Notes: generated by a model from the sequence alone, not told the origin. A stretch of 11,294 bases of DNA from Campylobacterota bacterium (GCA_011330645.1 DRQB01000200.1:1-11294), one strand, 5' to 3'. Positions 1 to 6,808 are shown, counted from the first letter of the stretch. Numbers and translations are program-made.

Positions 1-678
1 CTCAACCCTGTAGGAATTCATTTTCATATAGGCTCTCAGCTCACAAAATTGTCACCTATTCAAGAGGCAGCAAGTATTGTAGCTGACTTGGTACGTTCAC
101 TTAAAGCGATTAAAATTGATATTAAGTTTTTTGATGTAGGTGGAGGGATTGGTGTCGTGTATGATGATGAAGTGACTATTTCAGCAAGTGATTATACACA
201 AGCCATTTTCCAGGCAACCAAAGGTTTGGATGTAACACTTTTGTGTGAACCTGGTCGCTACATGGTAGCCAATGCCGGTGCATTTTTTACAAAAGTATTG
301 TATGAAAAAAACAATGACGGAAAACGTTTTGTTATCGTTGATGGTGCGATGAATGACCTTATCCGTCCAAGTCTTTACAATGCTTATCACAAAATAGAAA
401 CAGTGGGAGTAGAAGGTGAAAAAACAGTTGCAGATGTGGTGGGACCTGTGTGTGAGAGTGGAGACTTCTTTGGTAAAGATGTTCCTTTGCCACCCTTAGA
501 ACACAATGATCTTTTGGTAGTGCAGTCTGCTGGAGCATATGGATTTACCATGGCAAGCAATTACAATACCCGTGCAAAACCAGCAGAGGTAGCACTCCAA
601 GGTGGAAAAGACAGAATAATAAGAAAGCGTGAAACGTATGAAGACCAAGTACGTTTGGAGTTAGAGTATTTACAATAA
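1..678 (+). CDS. lysA: Diaminopimelate decarboxylase, C-terminal 225 residues (5' end outside window)
   Basis: Catalyses the last step of lysine synthesis, decarboxylating meso-diaminopimelate to L-lysine with pyridoxal phosphate in the cytosol. The frame is open from base 1, so the gene enters the window already in progress; about 225 of the roughly 400 residues usual for the family are present. Visible family motifs, numbered within the fragment, are GIHFHIGSQ (5-13) on the barrel; the glycine-rich loop DVGGGIGV, which holds the cofactor phosphate; CEPGRY, a substrate and cofactor loop; CESGDFF, carrying the cysteine that in this family reaches the neighbouring subunit's active site; and GAYGFTMASNYN, with the cofactor-contacting tyrosine. 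The stop is TAA at 676-678. It is followed after 62 bases by pheA on the same strand. An internal TTG at 49 could be mistaken for a start, but the homologous sequence before it shows it is not. No frameshift or missing motif is seen. Confidence 0.95.
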   Translation, partial: LNPVGIHFHIGSQLTKLSPIQEAASIVADLVRSLKAIKIDIKFFDVGGGIGVVYDDEVTISASDYTQAIFQATKGLDVTLLCEPGRYMVANAGAFFTKVLYEKNNDGKRFVIVDGAMNDLIRPSLYNAYHKIETVGVEGEKTVADVVGPVCESGDFFGKDVPLPPLEHNDLLVVQSAGAYGFTMASNYNTRAKPAEVALQGGKDRIIRKRETYEDQVRLELEYLQ

Positions 679-715
679 TATATCATCGTTTCAAGAGGTT
701 TTATCCTTTTGGCGT

Positions 716-721
716 TATGAT
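716..721 (+). promoter_or_regulatory. Weak candidate -10 box (TATGAT) before pheA
   Basis: The lysA-pheA gap contains TATGAT about 20 bases before the pheA ATG. Campylobacterota sigma-70 promoters are known for a clear -10 box and little -35 conservation, so such a box can suffice. The resulting leader would be only about a dozen bases and the surrounding T-rich pattern is modest, so pheA may simply be read through from lysA. Confidence 0.22.
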
Positions 722-740
722 TCAATAAAAAAGGCTTGTG

Positions 741-1799
741 ATGACTTTAGATGAGTTAAGAGTTAAGATAGACAGCATTGATGACACCCTTTTAAAACTT
801 TATAATGAGCGTATGGAGTTAGTACACCAAGTAGGGGAAGTAAAGAATACAACGGGTGCACCTATTTATCGTCCTGAACGTGAACAAGCTATTTTAAATC
901 GTTTAAAAAGTCAAAATAATGGAAAACTTACGGATGCTGCCATTGATGCACTCTTTTTAGAAATGTTTGCTGTAGCCAGAAACTTGGAACTTCCAGAAGG
1001 TGTTGCATTTTTGGGACCAGAAGCAAGCTTTACCCACCAAGCAGCAGAGAGTAAATTTGGTGCGATGTCTTCTTATATTCCTATGGGGTCTATCCAGGGT
1101 ATTTTCCGTGAAGTAGATAAAGGTACAGCCAAATTTGGTGTGATACCTATAGAAAACTCATCCAATGGTATTGTGAGTGATACCATTAATTGTTTGGATG
1201 AGTACAATCTTAAAATTATTGCAGAAGTGATGATTGATGTACATTTTGCCTTTGCTACTTTATCTGAAGATATCAAGCAGATTAAGAAGATTTATTCTAA
1301 AGACATTGCGTTTGGTCAGTGTCGTCTTTTTTTACAGGATTTAGGTTTAGATGAAGTAGAGTTAGTGCCTGTAGAGTCCACAGCAAAAGCAGCAAAAATG
1401 GCAGCAGAAGATGAAAATACTGCAGCGTTGTGTCCAGCTATTGCTGCTAAGCTTTATAATCTTCCTATACGTTTTAATAATGTGGAAGATAATACGAACA
1501 ACAGAACACGTTTTTTTATCATTAGTAATTTTGAGAATGCATCTTCGGGTGATGATAAGACATCATTACTTGTACGACTTTCTAACAAACCAGGTTCTTT
1601 GGTAGATTTTTTAAATCATTTTGAAGAAGCAGGTATTAATCTAACGAAGATAAAATCACATATTGTTGAAGGTGAGTCCATTTTCTTTATAGAGTTTCAT
1701 GGGCATAAGGATGATGAGAATGTCAAGCCGATATTAGAAAAATTAAAAGATGAAATTAAAGTATTGGGCTCTTATGTTCGAGAAACTGATGACGTCTAA
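741..1799 (+). CDS. pheA: Bifunctional chorismate mutase / prephenate dehydratase (P-protein)
   Basis: Converts chorismate to prephenate and then to phenylpyruvate, the committed route to phenylalanine. Residues 1-83 form an AroQ-type chorismate mutase helix bundle with the expected basic residues (R7, R24, K35 and the YRPERE segment at 43-48). Residues about 88-265 are prephenate dehydratase, with FLGPEASFTHQAA at its start, IPIENSSNG (135-143), and the catalytic TRF at 256-258. Residues about 275-350 are an ACT domain, normally the phenylalanine sensor. In it the usual GALV is GSLV (285-288), but the ESRP motif position reads KSHI (305-308), so feedback control may differ. The 352-residue length is normal. 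I take ATG 741 rather than the adjacent GTG 738, since the purine-rich AAAAAAGG lies about six bases before 741. hisC follows after 24 bases, suggesting one mRNA. Confidence 0.95.
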   Translation: MTLDELRVKIDSIDDTLLKLYNERMELVHQVGEVKNTTGAPIYRPEREQAILNRLKSQNNGKLTDAAIDALFLEMFAVARNLELPEGVAFLGPEASFTHQAAESKFGAMSSYIPMGSIQGIFREVDKGTAKFGVIPIENSSNGIVSDTINCLDEYNLKIIAEVMIDVHFAFATLSEDIKQIKKIYSKDIAFGQCRLFLQDLGLDEVELVPVESTAKAAKMAAEDENTAALCPAIAAKLYNLPIRFNNVEDNTNNRTRFFIISNFENASSGDDKTSLLVRLSNKPGSLVDFLNHFEEAGINLTKIKSHIVEGESIFFIEFHGHKDDENVKPILEKLKDEIKVLGSYVRETDDV

Positions 1800-1823
1800 A
1801 AAATTAAAAATTAAGAGTTAAAA

Positions 1824-2918
1824 ATGAGATATAACAAAGTACTTGAAAATATAAAGACGTATGAAGCTGGAAAACCTATAGAGTTGGTAGTACGTGAATT
1901 TGGGATTGCATCGGAAGATGTGGTAAAGTTAGCATCAAATGAAAACCCTATAGGTACCAATCCTGTAGTAGAAAAAACTATCATAGCCAATGCAAGTAAA
2001 GCACATCTTTATCCTGATGACTCTATGTTTGAACTCAAAGATGCACTGGCATCAAAATATACGGTGGGTGAAGAAAATATTATTATCGGTGCAGGCTCAG
2101 ACCAAGTATTGGAGTTTATCGCACGTGCAGTACTTGATGAAAATTCTTCTGTACTTATGTCTGCTGTCACTTTCGCAATGTATGAGATTTACGCTAAGCA
2201 GATGGGTGCAAAAATATATCGAACAGCAAGTTTTGAACATAAGTATGATGAATTTATGGAAGCATACCGTATGTACAAACCTAAAATTATTTATCTGTGT
2301 ACCCCCAATAATCCAACAGGAGATGCTACATCAAAAGAAGCTGTATTGGAGATTATTAATGCAGTGGATGAAGAGACATTGATTGTCGTAGATGGTGCAT
2401 ATATGGAATACGCTGCTGCCAAAGACAGTAAATATGCTATTGCACCTAATGATTTACTTGATTTCCCTAATGTGATTTATCTGGGTACTTTCTCTAAAGC
2501 TTATGGCTTAGGGGGCATGCGTGTCGGTTATGGTATTGCGCAAGCTGAAATGATTGAAGCGCTTTATAAAATGCGTCCCCCTTTTAATATTTCGACATTA
2601 TCGCTTGCTGCTGCGATAGCTGCATGTAAAGATAATACGTTTGTGGAAGAATCTATTGCTTTACACCAAGAACAAATCAAACGTTATGAAGCTTTTGCCA
2701 AAGAGAATGGATTTGCATATATTGAGAGTTATACAAACTTTATTACCTATTTATTCACAGATGATATGGATTCGACAAAAATAGCAGATGCTCTGTTAAA
2801 ACGAGGAGTAATCATTCGTAATCTTGCTTCCTATGGAATGAATGCTATGCGTATTACTATAGGAACACAGAGACAAAATGACATCTTTTTTAGACATTTT
2901 TTAGAGGTTATCGCTTGA
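1824..2918 (+). CDS. hisC: Histidinol-phosphate aminotransferase
   Basis: A pyridoxal-phosphate aminotransferase of fold type I that interconverts imidazole-acetol phosphate and histidinol phosphate in histidine synthesis; relatives often also accept aromatic amino acids, which would suit its place after pheA. The 364-residue length is normal. Visible features are LASNENPIG near residues 36-44 (substrate entry), GAGSDQVLE at 89-97 (cofactor phosphate), PNNPTG at 161-166, VVDGAY at 188-193 with the cofactor-ring aspartate D190, and TFSKAYGLGGMRVGY at 222-236 containing the Schiff-base lysine K225. The start ATG is preceded by a weak AAGAG ribosome site in a very AT-rich spacer. The 3' end overlaps the next gene by four bases (TTGA), a classic sign of coupled translation. 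Specificity for histidinol phosphate over aromatic substrates is inferred from the family, not proven here. Confidence 0.92.
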   Translation: MRYNKVLENIKTYEAGKPIELVVREFGIASEDVVKLASNENPIGTNPVVEKTIIANASKAHLYPDDSMFELKDALASKYTVGEENIIIGAGSDQVLEFIARAVLDENSSVLMSAVTFAMYEIYAKQMGAKIYRTASFEHKYDEFMEAYRMYKPKIIYLCTPNNPTGDATSKEAVLEIINAVDEETLIVVDGAYMEYAAAKDSKYAIAPNDLLDFPNVIYLGTFSKAYGLGGMRVGYGIAQAEMIEALYKMRPPFNISTLSLAAAIAACKDNTFVEESIALHQEQIKRYEAFAKENGFAYIESYTNFITYLFTDDMDSTKIADALLKRGVIIRNLASYGMNAMRITIGTQRQNDIFFRHFLEVIA

Positions 2919-3127
2919 AAAAAGTTGCTGTGGTGAAAGGCTCTGAAGTAAAAATACAAACGTTTAATTTAGAGGATTTTATCCAAGATAAAGAGAGTCG
3001 TGCTACCATAATAACCATCACAAAGAAAGAATTGAAAAAACTAGCTGATAGTTTAGGATTAGACTATGCAGATAAAGATATTGTATTGAGTAAAAAGTTA
3101 CTGAATGCATATTTGTCAAAGAGATAA
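2915..3127 (+). CDS. Unrecognised small protein, 70 residues, between hisC and dxs
   Basis: I do not recognise this protein. It begins at TTG 2915, overlapping the hisC stop by four bases, with AGAGG well placed upstream, and ends nine bases before dxs, so position and spacing argue it is truly translated as part of the operon. The product is lysine-rich and soluble: no signal peptide, membrane segment or cysteine is seen. The N-terminal third looks like beta strands (KKVAVVKGSEVKIQTF). The C-terminal half, from about residue 36 (TKKELKKLADSLGLDY onward), looks like two or three short helices that could be a small helix-turn-helix or simply a helical hairpin. In Campylobacter this gap holds fliF, fliG and fliH, to my knowledge; I see no convincing likeness to any of them. 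The role is unknown. Confidence 0.75.
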   Translation: MKKVAVVKGSEVKIQTFNLEDFIQDKESRATIITITKKELKKLADSLGLDYADKDIVLSKKLLNAYLSKR

Positions 3128-3136
3128 GAAGAGGGT

Positions 3137-4936
3137 ATGGATATCAAAAATTATTCTATAGATGAACTGAATGCATTGGCTGCGGATATTAGAGAAAAAA
3201 TATTGGATACAGTGAGTAAAAATGGAGGACACCTCTCTTCTACTATGGGTGCAACTGATTTAATCGTGGCAATGCATAAAGTATTTGATGTGGAAAAAGA
3301 TCCCTTTATTTTTGATGTGAGTCATCAAGCCTATGCACATAAGTTGCTTACAGGACGATGGGAAGACTTTGATAGCCTCCGTCAATTCAGTGGGATTTCT
3401 GGTTATACCAAACCTAGTGAGTCTAAGTATGATTATTATGTTGCTGGACATAGTTCTACTTCTATTTCTTTAGCTGTAGGTGCAGCAAAGGCCATTGCTC
3501 TTAAGGGTGAAAATCGCGTACCCGTAGCTTTTATTGGTGATGGGAGTATGTCTGCGGGCATGGTCTATGAAGCACTCAATGAACTGGGAGACAGAAAGTA
3601 CCCTGTAGTCATTATATTAAATGACAATGAAATGAGTATTGCCAAACCTATTGGTGCGATTTCAAAATTGCTTTCACAAACCATGGCAGGCTCTTTCTAT
3701 CAGAAGTTTAAAGGTAAAGTAGAAAAAGTACTTGATCATTTACCTGATGGGGCTTCCTATATGGCAAAACGCTTTGAAGAGTCATTTAAACTGATTACGC
3801 CAGGTATTTTATTTGAAGAGATGGGGATTGAGTATATTGGTCCGGTAGATGGTCATGACATAGAAGCACTGATTGAAACAATGGAAGTCGCAAAAGCTTT
3901 AGGAAAACCTGTGATTATTCATGCGCAAACGACTAAAGGTAAGGGGTACGAATTAGCAGAAGGAACCAAAGAACATTGGCACGGAGTAAGTGCTTTTGAT
4001 TTGAAAACAGGGATGGCACCTAAAAAAAATGGAGCCAAAGCTGCCACTGCGATATTTTCTGAAACACTGGTAGAAATGGCAGACAAAGATGACAAAATTG
4101 TAGGTGTCACAGCGGCAATGCCCTCAGGTACAGGTATGTCTGCGGTGATTGAAAAGTATCCTGAACGTTTTTGGGATGTAGCTATTGCTGAACAACATGC
4201 AGTTACCTCTATGGGACCCTTGGCAAAGGAAGGATTTAAACCTTTCTGTACGATTTACTCAACCTTTCTACAACGTGGATATGATCAGGTAATACATGAT
4301 ATTGCATTGATGGATTTGGGCGTAGCCTTTGCTATGGACAGAGCAGGGATTGTGGGAGAAGACGGAGAGACGCATCAAGGAGCATTTGATATCTCTTATC
4401 TACGTGCTATACCAAATATGACACTGCTTGCTCCGTATAATGAAAGCACCATGAAACTCTGTATGGCATTTGCAAAAGAGTACACCCATCCTTGTGCCTT
4501 TAGATACCCAAGAGGTGCCTTTTTAGCAGAGGACTGTGAAAGCCCAGTCTATGAACTTGGAAAGTCTGTATTACTCCAAGAAGGTGATGAAATACTCTTT
4601 ATTGGGTATGGTAACGGAGTAGGGCGTGCCCAAAAAGTAGCAAAGCTTCTTGACCCCAAAGTGGCTATTTTGGATTTACGTTTTGTGAAGCCTTTAGATG
4701 TTGAAATGTTAGTGAAGCTGAGTAAAAAATATAAAAAATGGTTTGTTTTTTCAGATTCAGCTAAAAAGGGTGGGGTAGGTTCTGCATTACTAGAATGTTT
4801 AAGTGAAAATGATATACAAGATGTAGCATTAACCTCTTTTGAGTATGATGATGCCTTTATTACACATGGTAATACTAAGTTGGTTGAAGAGAGTTTAGGT
4901 TTATTGCCAGAGCAACTGGCAAAAAGAATAGTGTAG
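3137..4936 (+). CDS. dxs: 1-deoxy-D-xylulose-5-phosphate synthase
   Basis: Thiamine-diphosphate enzyme that joins pyruvate and glyceraldehyde 3-phosphate, the entry to the MEP isoprenoid pathway and a supplier for thiamine and pyridoxal. The 599 residues are slightly shorter than the E. coli protein of about 620. Visible motifs are GGHLSS with the catalytic histidine H32, GHSSTSIS (104-111), the cofactor motif beginning GDGSMSAG (134-141) and running to LNDN (161-164), GPVDGHD (235-241), the catalytic glutamate E352 in AEQHA (351-355), and DRAGIVGEDGETHQGAFD in the pyrimidine domain, followed by the transketolase C-terminal domain. The HQGAFD and GHSSTS motifs separate it from ordinary transketolases. 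Start ATG 3137 has a good AAGAGGG site. The stop codon TAG is part of the GTAG head of a REP-like palindrome. The eight-A run at 4022-4029 lies in the linker between domains. Confidence 0.95.
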   Translation: MDIKNYSIDELNALAADIREKILDTVSKNGGHLSSTMGATDLIVAMHKVFDVEKDPFIFDVSHQAYAHKLLTGRWEDFDSLRQFSGISGYTKPSESKYDYYVAGHSSTSISLAVGAAKAIALKGENRVPVAFIGDGSMSAGMVYEALNELGDRKYPVVIILNDNEMSIAKPIGAISKLLSQTMAGSFYQKFKGKVEKVLDHLPDGASYMAKRFEESFKLITPGILFEEMGIEYIGPVDGHDIEALIETMEVAKALGKPVIIHAQTTKGKGYELAEGTKEHWHGVSAFDLKTGMAPKKNGAKAATAIFSETLVEMADKDDKIVGVTAAMPSGTGMSAVIEKYPERFWDVAIAEQHAVTSMGPLAKEGFKPFCTIYSTFLQRGYDQVIHDIALMDLGVAFAMDRAGIVGEDGETHQGAFDISYLRAIPNMTLLAPYNESTMKLCMAFAKEYTHPCAFRYPRGAFLAEDCESPVYELGKSVLLQEGDEILFIGYGNGVGRAQKVAKLLDPKVAILDLRFVKPLDVEMLVKLSKKYKKWFVFSDSAKKGGVGSALLECLSENDIQDVALTSFEYDDAFITHGNTKLVEESLGLLPEQLAKRIV

Positions 4937-4961
4937 GGGCAGACTCATGTGTCTGCCCTTT
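4933..4961 (+). repeat. GTAG-headed REP-like palindrome, possibly acting as dxs terminator
   Basis: GTAG (4933-4936) is followed by arm GGGCAGAC (4937-4944), loop TCATGT, and arm GTCTGCCC (4951-4958), then TTT. The GTAG head before a GC-rich palindrome is the form of REP elements mobilised by RAYT (Y1) transposases in many phyla, and this arm sequence resembles widespread REP families as I remember them. The palindrome is far more GC-rich than its surroundings. It also sits where a terminator would, directly at the dxs stop, although the T tail is only three bases. A simple terminator is the main alternative. Confidence 0.6.
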
Positions 4962-4976
4962 GGAAATGAAGAGTAA

Positions 4977-4996
4977 AGACACAGGTTTCCCCTATA
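4977..4996 (-). repeat. Decayed inverted copy of the REP-like element
   Basis: The reverse complement of 4977-4996 aligns with 4932-4954 at about 18 of 20 bases, allowing three single-base gaps: TGTAGGGG matches TATAGGGG, and both end in TGTGTCT. Its own second palindrome arm has been lost. With the intact copy 20-odd bases upstream, it forms a head-to-head pair like the BIME units made of two REPs. Its TATAAG edge (4993-4998) might now serve as a -10 box for metK. Confidence 0.45.
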
Positions 4997-5007
4997 AGTT
5001 GGATTTT

Positions 5008-5034
5008 AAAAAGTATCTTACGAGATATTTTTTT
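5008..5034 (+). promoter_or_regulatory. AT-rich hairpin with UACG loop and T tail upstream of metK
   Basis: AAAAAGTATCT (5008-5018) pairs with 5023-5033 across loop TACG, eleven pairs with one G-U, and the right arm runs into a T7 tract ending at 5034. The form is that of a weak intrinsic terminator, and the A and T tracts would let it work in both directions. It lies 41 bases before the metK start. Since no usable promoter fits between it and the metK ribosome site, it may lie within the metK leader and act as an attenuator, or it may overlap the promoter. Confidence 0.4.
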
Positions 5035-5036
5035 AA

Positions 5037-5053
5037 GTTCAGTGACAGTGAAC
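5037..5053 (+). promoter_or_regulatory. 17-base imperfect dyad before metK, operator-like
   Basis: GTTCAGTGACAGTGAAC reads the same on both strands except at the centre and one symmetric G-G position, the shape of a dimeric repressor site. It ends 22 bases before the metK ATG. A small hairpin in the leader RNA is the alternative. I cannot name a regulator that binds it. Confidence 0.3.
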
Positions 5054-5075
5054 AAATATTTTCAAGGAATTAAAA

Positions 5076-6233
5076 ATGGCTAACGAATACATTTTTACAA
5101 GTGAATCGGTAACCGAGGGTCATCCAGATAAAATGGCTGATCAGATCTCTGATGCTATACTAGACTATATCATCGAACGAGATCCACAAGCTAGAGTGGC
5201 TTGTGAGACGTTAGTGAGCAATGGTTTTTGTGTTATCGCAGGAGAACTAAAAACAACAGCGTATGCACCGATGCAAGAGATTGCAAGAGGGGTGATAAAA
5301 GAGATAGGATATACCGATGCTATGTATGGCTTTGATTATCGAAGTGCAGGAGTACTTAACGGTATAGGAGAGCAGAGTCCAGATATCAACCAAGGAGTTG
5401 ATAAATCTTGTGGAGAAATAGGTGCAGGTGACCAAGGATTAATGTTTGGATATGCATGTAAAGAAACACCAGAACTTATGCCTCTGCCTATTTCCCTTGC
5501 GCATAAAATTACTGCAAAACTCTCTGAGGTTCGTAAAAATGGTACAGTTCCATTTTTACGTCCAGATGGAAAAGCGCAAGTGTCTGTCAAGTATGTGGAT
5601 GGAAAACCTGTAGCTATTGATACTATTGTTGTATCCACACAACACCATGATAATGTAAGTTTGGAACAGGTACAAAAAGCTGTACTTGAAGAGGTCATTA
5701 AAGCCGTGATTCCAGCTGAACTCATGCATGATGACATCACTTATCATATCAACCCAACAGGACGTTTTGTGATAGGTGGTCCACAAGGTGATGCCGGACT
5801 GACAGGTAGAAAAATTATTGTCGATACTTATGGTGGCTCTTGTCCTCATGGCGGAGGTGCTTTTTCGGGAAAAGATCCCACAAAGGTAGATAGATCAGCA
5901 GCCTATGCAGCGAGATATGTGGCGAAAAACTTAGTAGCAGCAGGTGCTTGTGAAAAAGCGACACTTCAAATAGCATATGCGATTGGTGTGGCAAAACCAG
6001 TTTCGATTTATGTAGATACACATGGCACAGCCAATGTAGATGAAATAAAAATCACTGACTGTGTAGCATCACTTTTTGATTTGACACCTAAAGGTATTAT
6101 GGAAGAGCTTGACTTGTTGAGACCTATCTATAAAAAAACAGCAGCCTATGGACATTTTGGTCGTGAAGACGAAGATTTTACCTGGGAAAAGACGCCAAGA
6201 GTAGAAGAGATTAAGCGCTATTTAGGGCTTTAA
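5076..6233 (+). CDS. metK: S-adenosylmethionine synthetase
   Basis: Makes S-adenosylmethionine from methionine and ATP, releasing phosphate and diphosphate, and so supplies nearly all cellular methylation. The 385-residue length is normal for the bacterial enzyme. Motifs are GHPDK (15-19) with H16 at the active site, the family signature GAGDQG (116-121), the RKNGTVPFLRPDGK segment (153-166), GRFVIGGPQGDAGLTGRK (229-246), and the phosphate loop GGGAFSGKD (259-267). The start ATG follows AAGGAAT at a good distance. It stands alone, with repeats and dyads before it and a separate promoter for the next gene after it, so it is probably its own transcript. From memory, metK lies elsewhere in C. 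jejuni, so its presence here joins two blocks that are otherwise conserved. Nothing in the coding sequence suggests damage. Confidence 0.96.
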   Translation: MANEYIFTSESVTEGHPDKMADQISDAILDYIIERDPQARVACETLVSNGFCVIAGELKTTAYAPMQEIARGVIKEIGYTDAMYGFDYRSAGVLNGIGEQSPDINQGVDKSCGEIGAGDQGLMFGYACKETPELMPLPISLAHKITAKLSEVRKNGTVPFLRPDGKAQVSVKYVDGKPVAIDTIVVSTQHHDNVSLEQVQKAVLEEVIKAVIPAELMHDDITYHINPTGRFVIGGPQGDAGLTGRKIIVDTYGGSCPHGGGAFSGKDPTKVDRSAAYAARYVAKNLVAAGACEKATLQIAYAIGVAKPVSIYVDTHGTANVDEIKITDCVASLFDLTPKGIMEELDLLRPIYKKTAAYGHFGREDEDFTWEKTPRVEEIKRYLGL

Positions 6234-6308
6234 TTGGTGAAAAAGGGCATTGACCTTATTCACAGACAAATTTTAGAGTTTTTAAAGTATTTTTTAAAAA
6301 TCTTTAGC

Positions 6309-6314
6309 TATAGT
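6309..6314 (+). promoter_or_regulatory. Candidate -10 box (TATAGT) for the ferredoxin gene
   Basis: GCTATAGT lies about 30 bases before the ferredoxin ATG, preceded by runs of T and A with rough helical spacing, the usual Campylobacterota sigma-70 layout without a -35 box. A start near 6320 would give a leader of about two dozen bases carrying the strong site TAAAGGAAT. Confidence 0.5.
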
Positions 6315-6343
6315 TTGTTTATCTTAATTATAAAGGAATTAAT

Positions 6344-6709
6344 ATGGCAGTAGTTATTAATGATACTTGTATCAACTGTGCAGCTTGTATTGACGAATGT
6401 CCAGTAGAAGCAATCGTAGATGAGGATGATAATCCAACGGGTGAGGAGTACTACTATGTATATCCTGATAAATGTGTTGAGTGTGTAGACCACTTCGATT
6501 CTCCAGCATGTGCGGAAGCATGTCCAACGGAAGATTGTATTACTTGGGATATGCCATTCACTGCTGAGCATAAATCATATTTCTGTGAAGGTGAAAACTA
6601 CCTTGATGAGAAAGCATATGTATGTGAAAATGCTGATGCGGAAATGCCAATGAGAGATGATATTTCTCTTGAAGACAGAAAAGCACACAGATCAGTTGTA
6701 GAAGACTAA
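6344..6709 (+). CDS. 2[4Fe-4S] ferredoxin, Alvin type
   Basis: Small, acidic, low-potential electron carrier. In autotrophic Campylobacterota such ferredoxins are thought to serve the 2-oxoacid:ferredoxin oxidoreductases of central carbon metabolism; that partner is inferred. The first cluster motif is C9-x2-C12-x2-C15-x3-C19-P. The second is C44-x2-C47-x8-C56-x3-C60-P, where the eight-residue spacer is the hallmark insertion of the Allochromatium vinosum (Alvin) class. C65 follows in CPTEDCI, matching the extra non-ligand cysteine of that class. A C-terminal tail of roughly 50 residues is longer than in the Alvin protein, rich in Asp and Glu, and holds two further cysteines, C81 and C94. The gene has its own promoter and a strong 3' stem-loop and precedes ndk, as in Campylobacter. 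Well supported as a ferredoxin; a gene symbol would be a guess. Confidence 0.93.
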   Translation: MAVVINDTCINCAACIDECPVEAIVDEDDNPTGEEYYYVYPDKCVECVDHFDSPACAEACPTEDCITWDMPFTAEHKSYFCEGENYLDEKAYVCENADAEMPMRDDISLEDRKAHRSVVED

Positions 6710-6721
6710 TCGCTAGACTAT

Positions 6722-6747
6722 TTCAAGACTACGCTTGTAGTCTTGAA
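6722..6747 (+). terminator. Stem-loop after the ferredoxin gene
   Basis: TTCAAGACTAC (6722-6732) and GTAGTCTTGAA (6737-6747) form a perfect eleven-pair stem with loop GCTT, 13 bases after the ferredoxin stop. The T tract expected of a standard intrinsic terminator is missing (TCTCCTTA follows), so it may stabilise the 3' end of an abundant message as much as terminate it. Confidence 0.65.
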
Positions 6748-6802
6748 TCTCCTTATAAAACAACCCCTTTAAAAATTCAATTTATTTTAATACTTTTTTA
6801 GA

Positions 6803-6808
6803 TACAAT
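6803..6808 (+). promoter_or_regulatory. Candidate -10 box (TACAAT) for the ndk operon
   Basis: GATACAATTCC follows a run of phased T tracts, which is the common Campylobacterota sigma-70 pattern. Transcription from about 6815 would give a leader of some 55 bases before ndk. It lies downstream of the ferredoxin stem-loop, so ndk, the DUF177 gene, rpmF and plsX probably form a separate operon. Confidence 0.6.

Noticed and set aside
756..1821. TTAAGAGTTAA occurring at 756-766 and again at 1811-1821 before hisC.
   Set aside because: Eleven AT-rich bases are expected to recur in a genome of this composition, and no shared role is seen.
4022..4029. A8 run in dxs (similar runs at 7943-7950 in plsX and 9371-9378 in fabH) as phase-variation tracts.
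   Set aside because: Runs of this length are frequent in AT-rich Lys codons here, and the genes are expected to be essential.
5532..5560. Perfect 11-bp inverted repeat (CGTAAAAATGG / CCATTTTTACG) in metK, which makes both strands encode a similar RKNGTVPFLR peptide.
   Set aside because: The segment encodes a stretch that is conserved in MetK generally (E. coli has RKNGTLPWLRPD as I recall), so the pairing follows from codons for conserved residues and is not an inserted element.
5336..5740. 134-residue open frame antisense to metK.
   Set aside because: It is fully covered by a strongly conserved gene, and its composition is that of a reverse-strand shadow.
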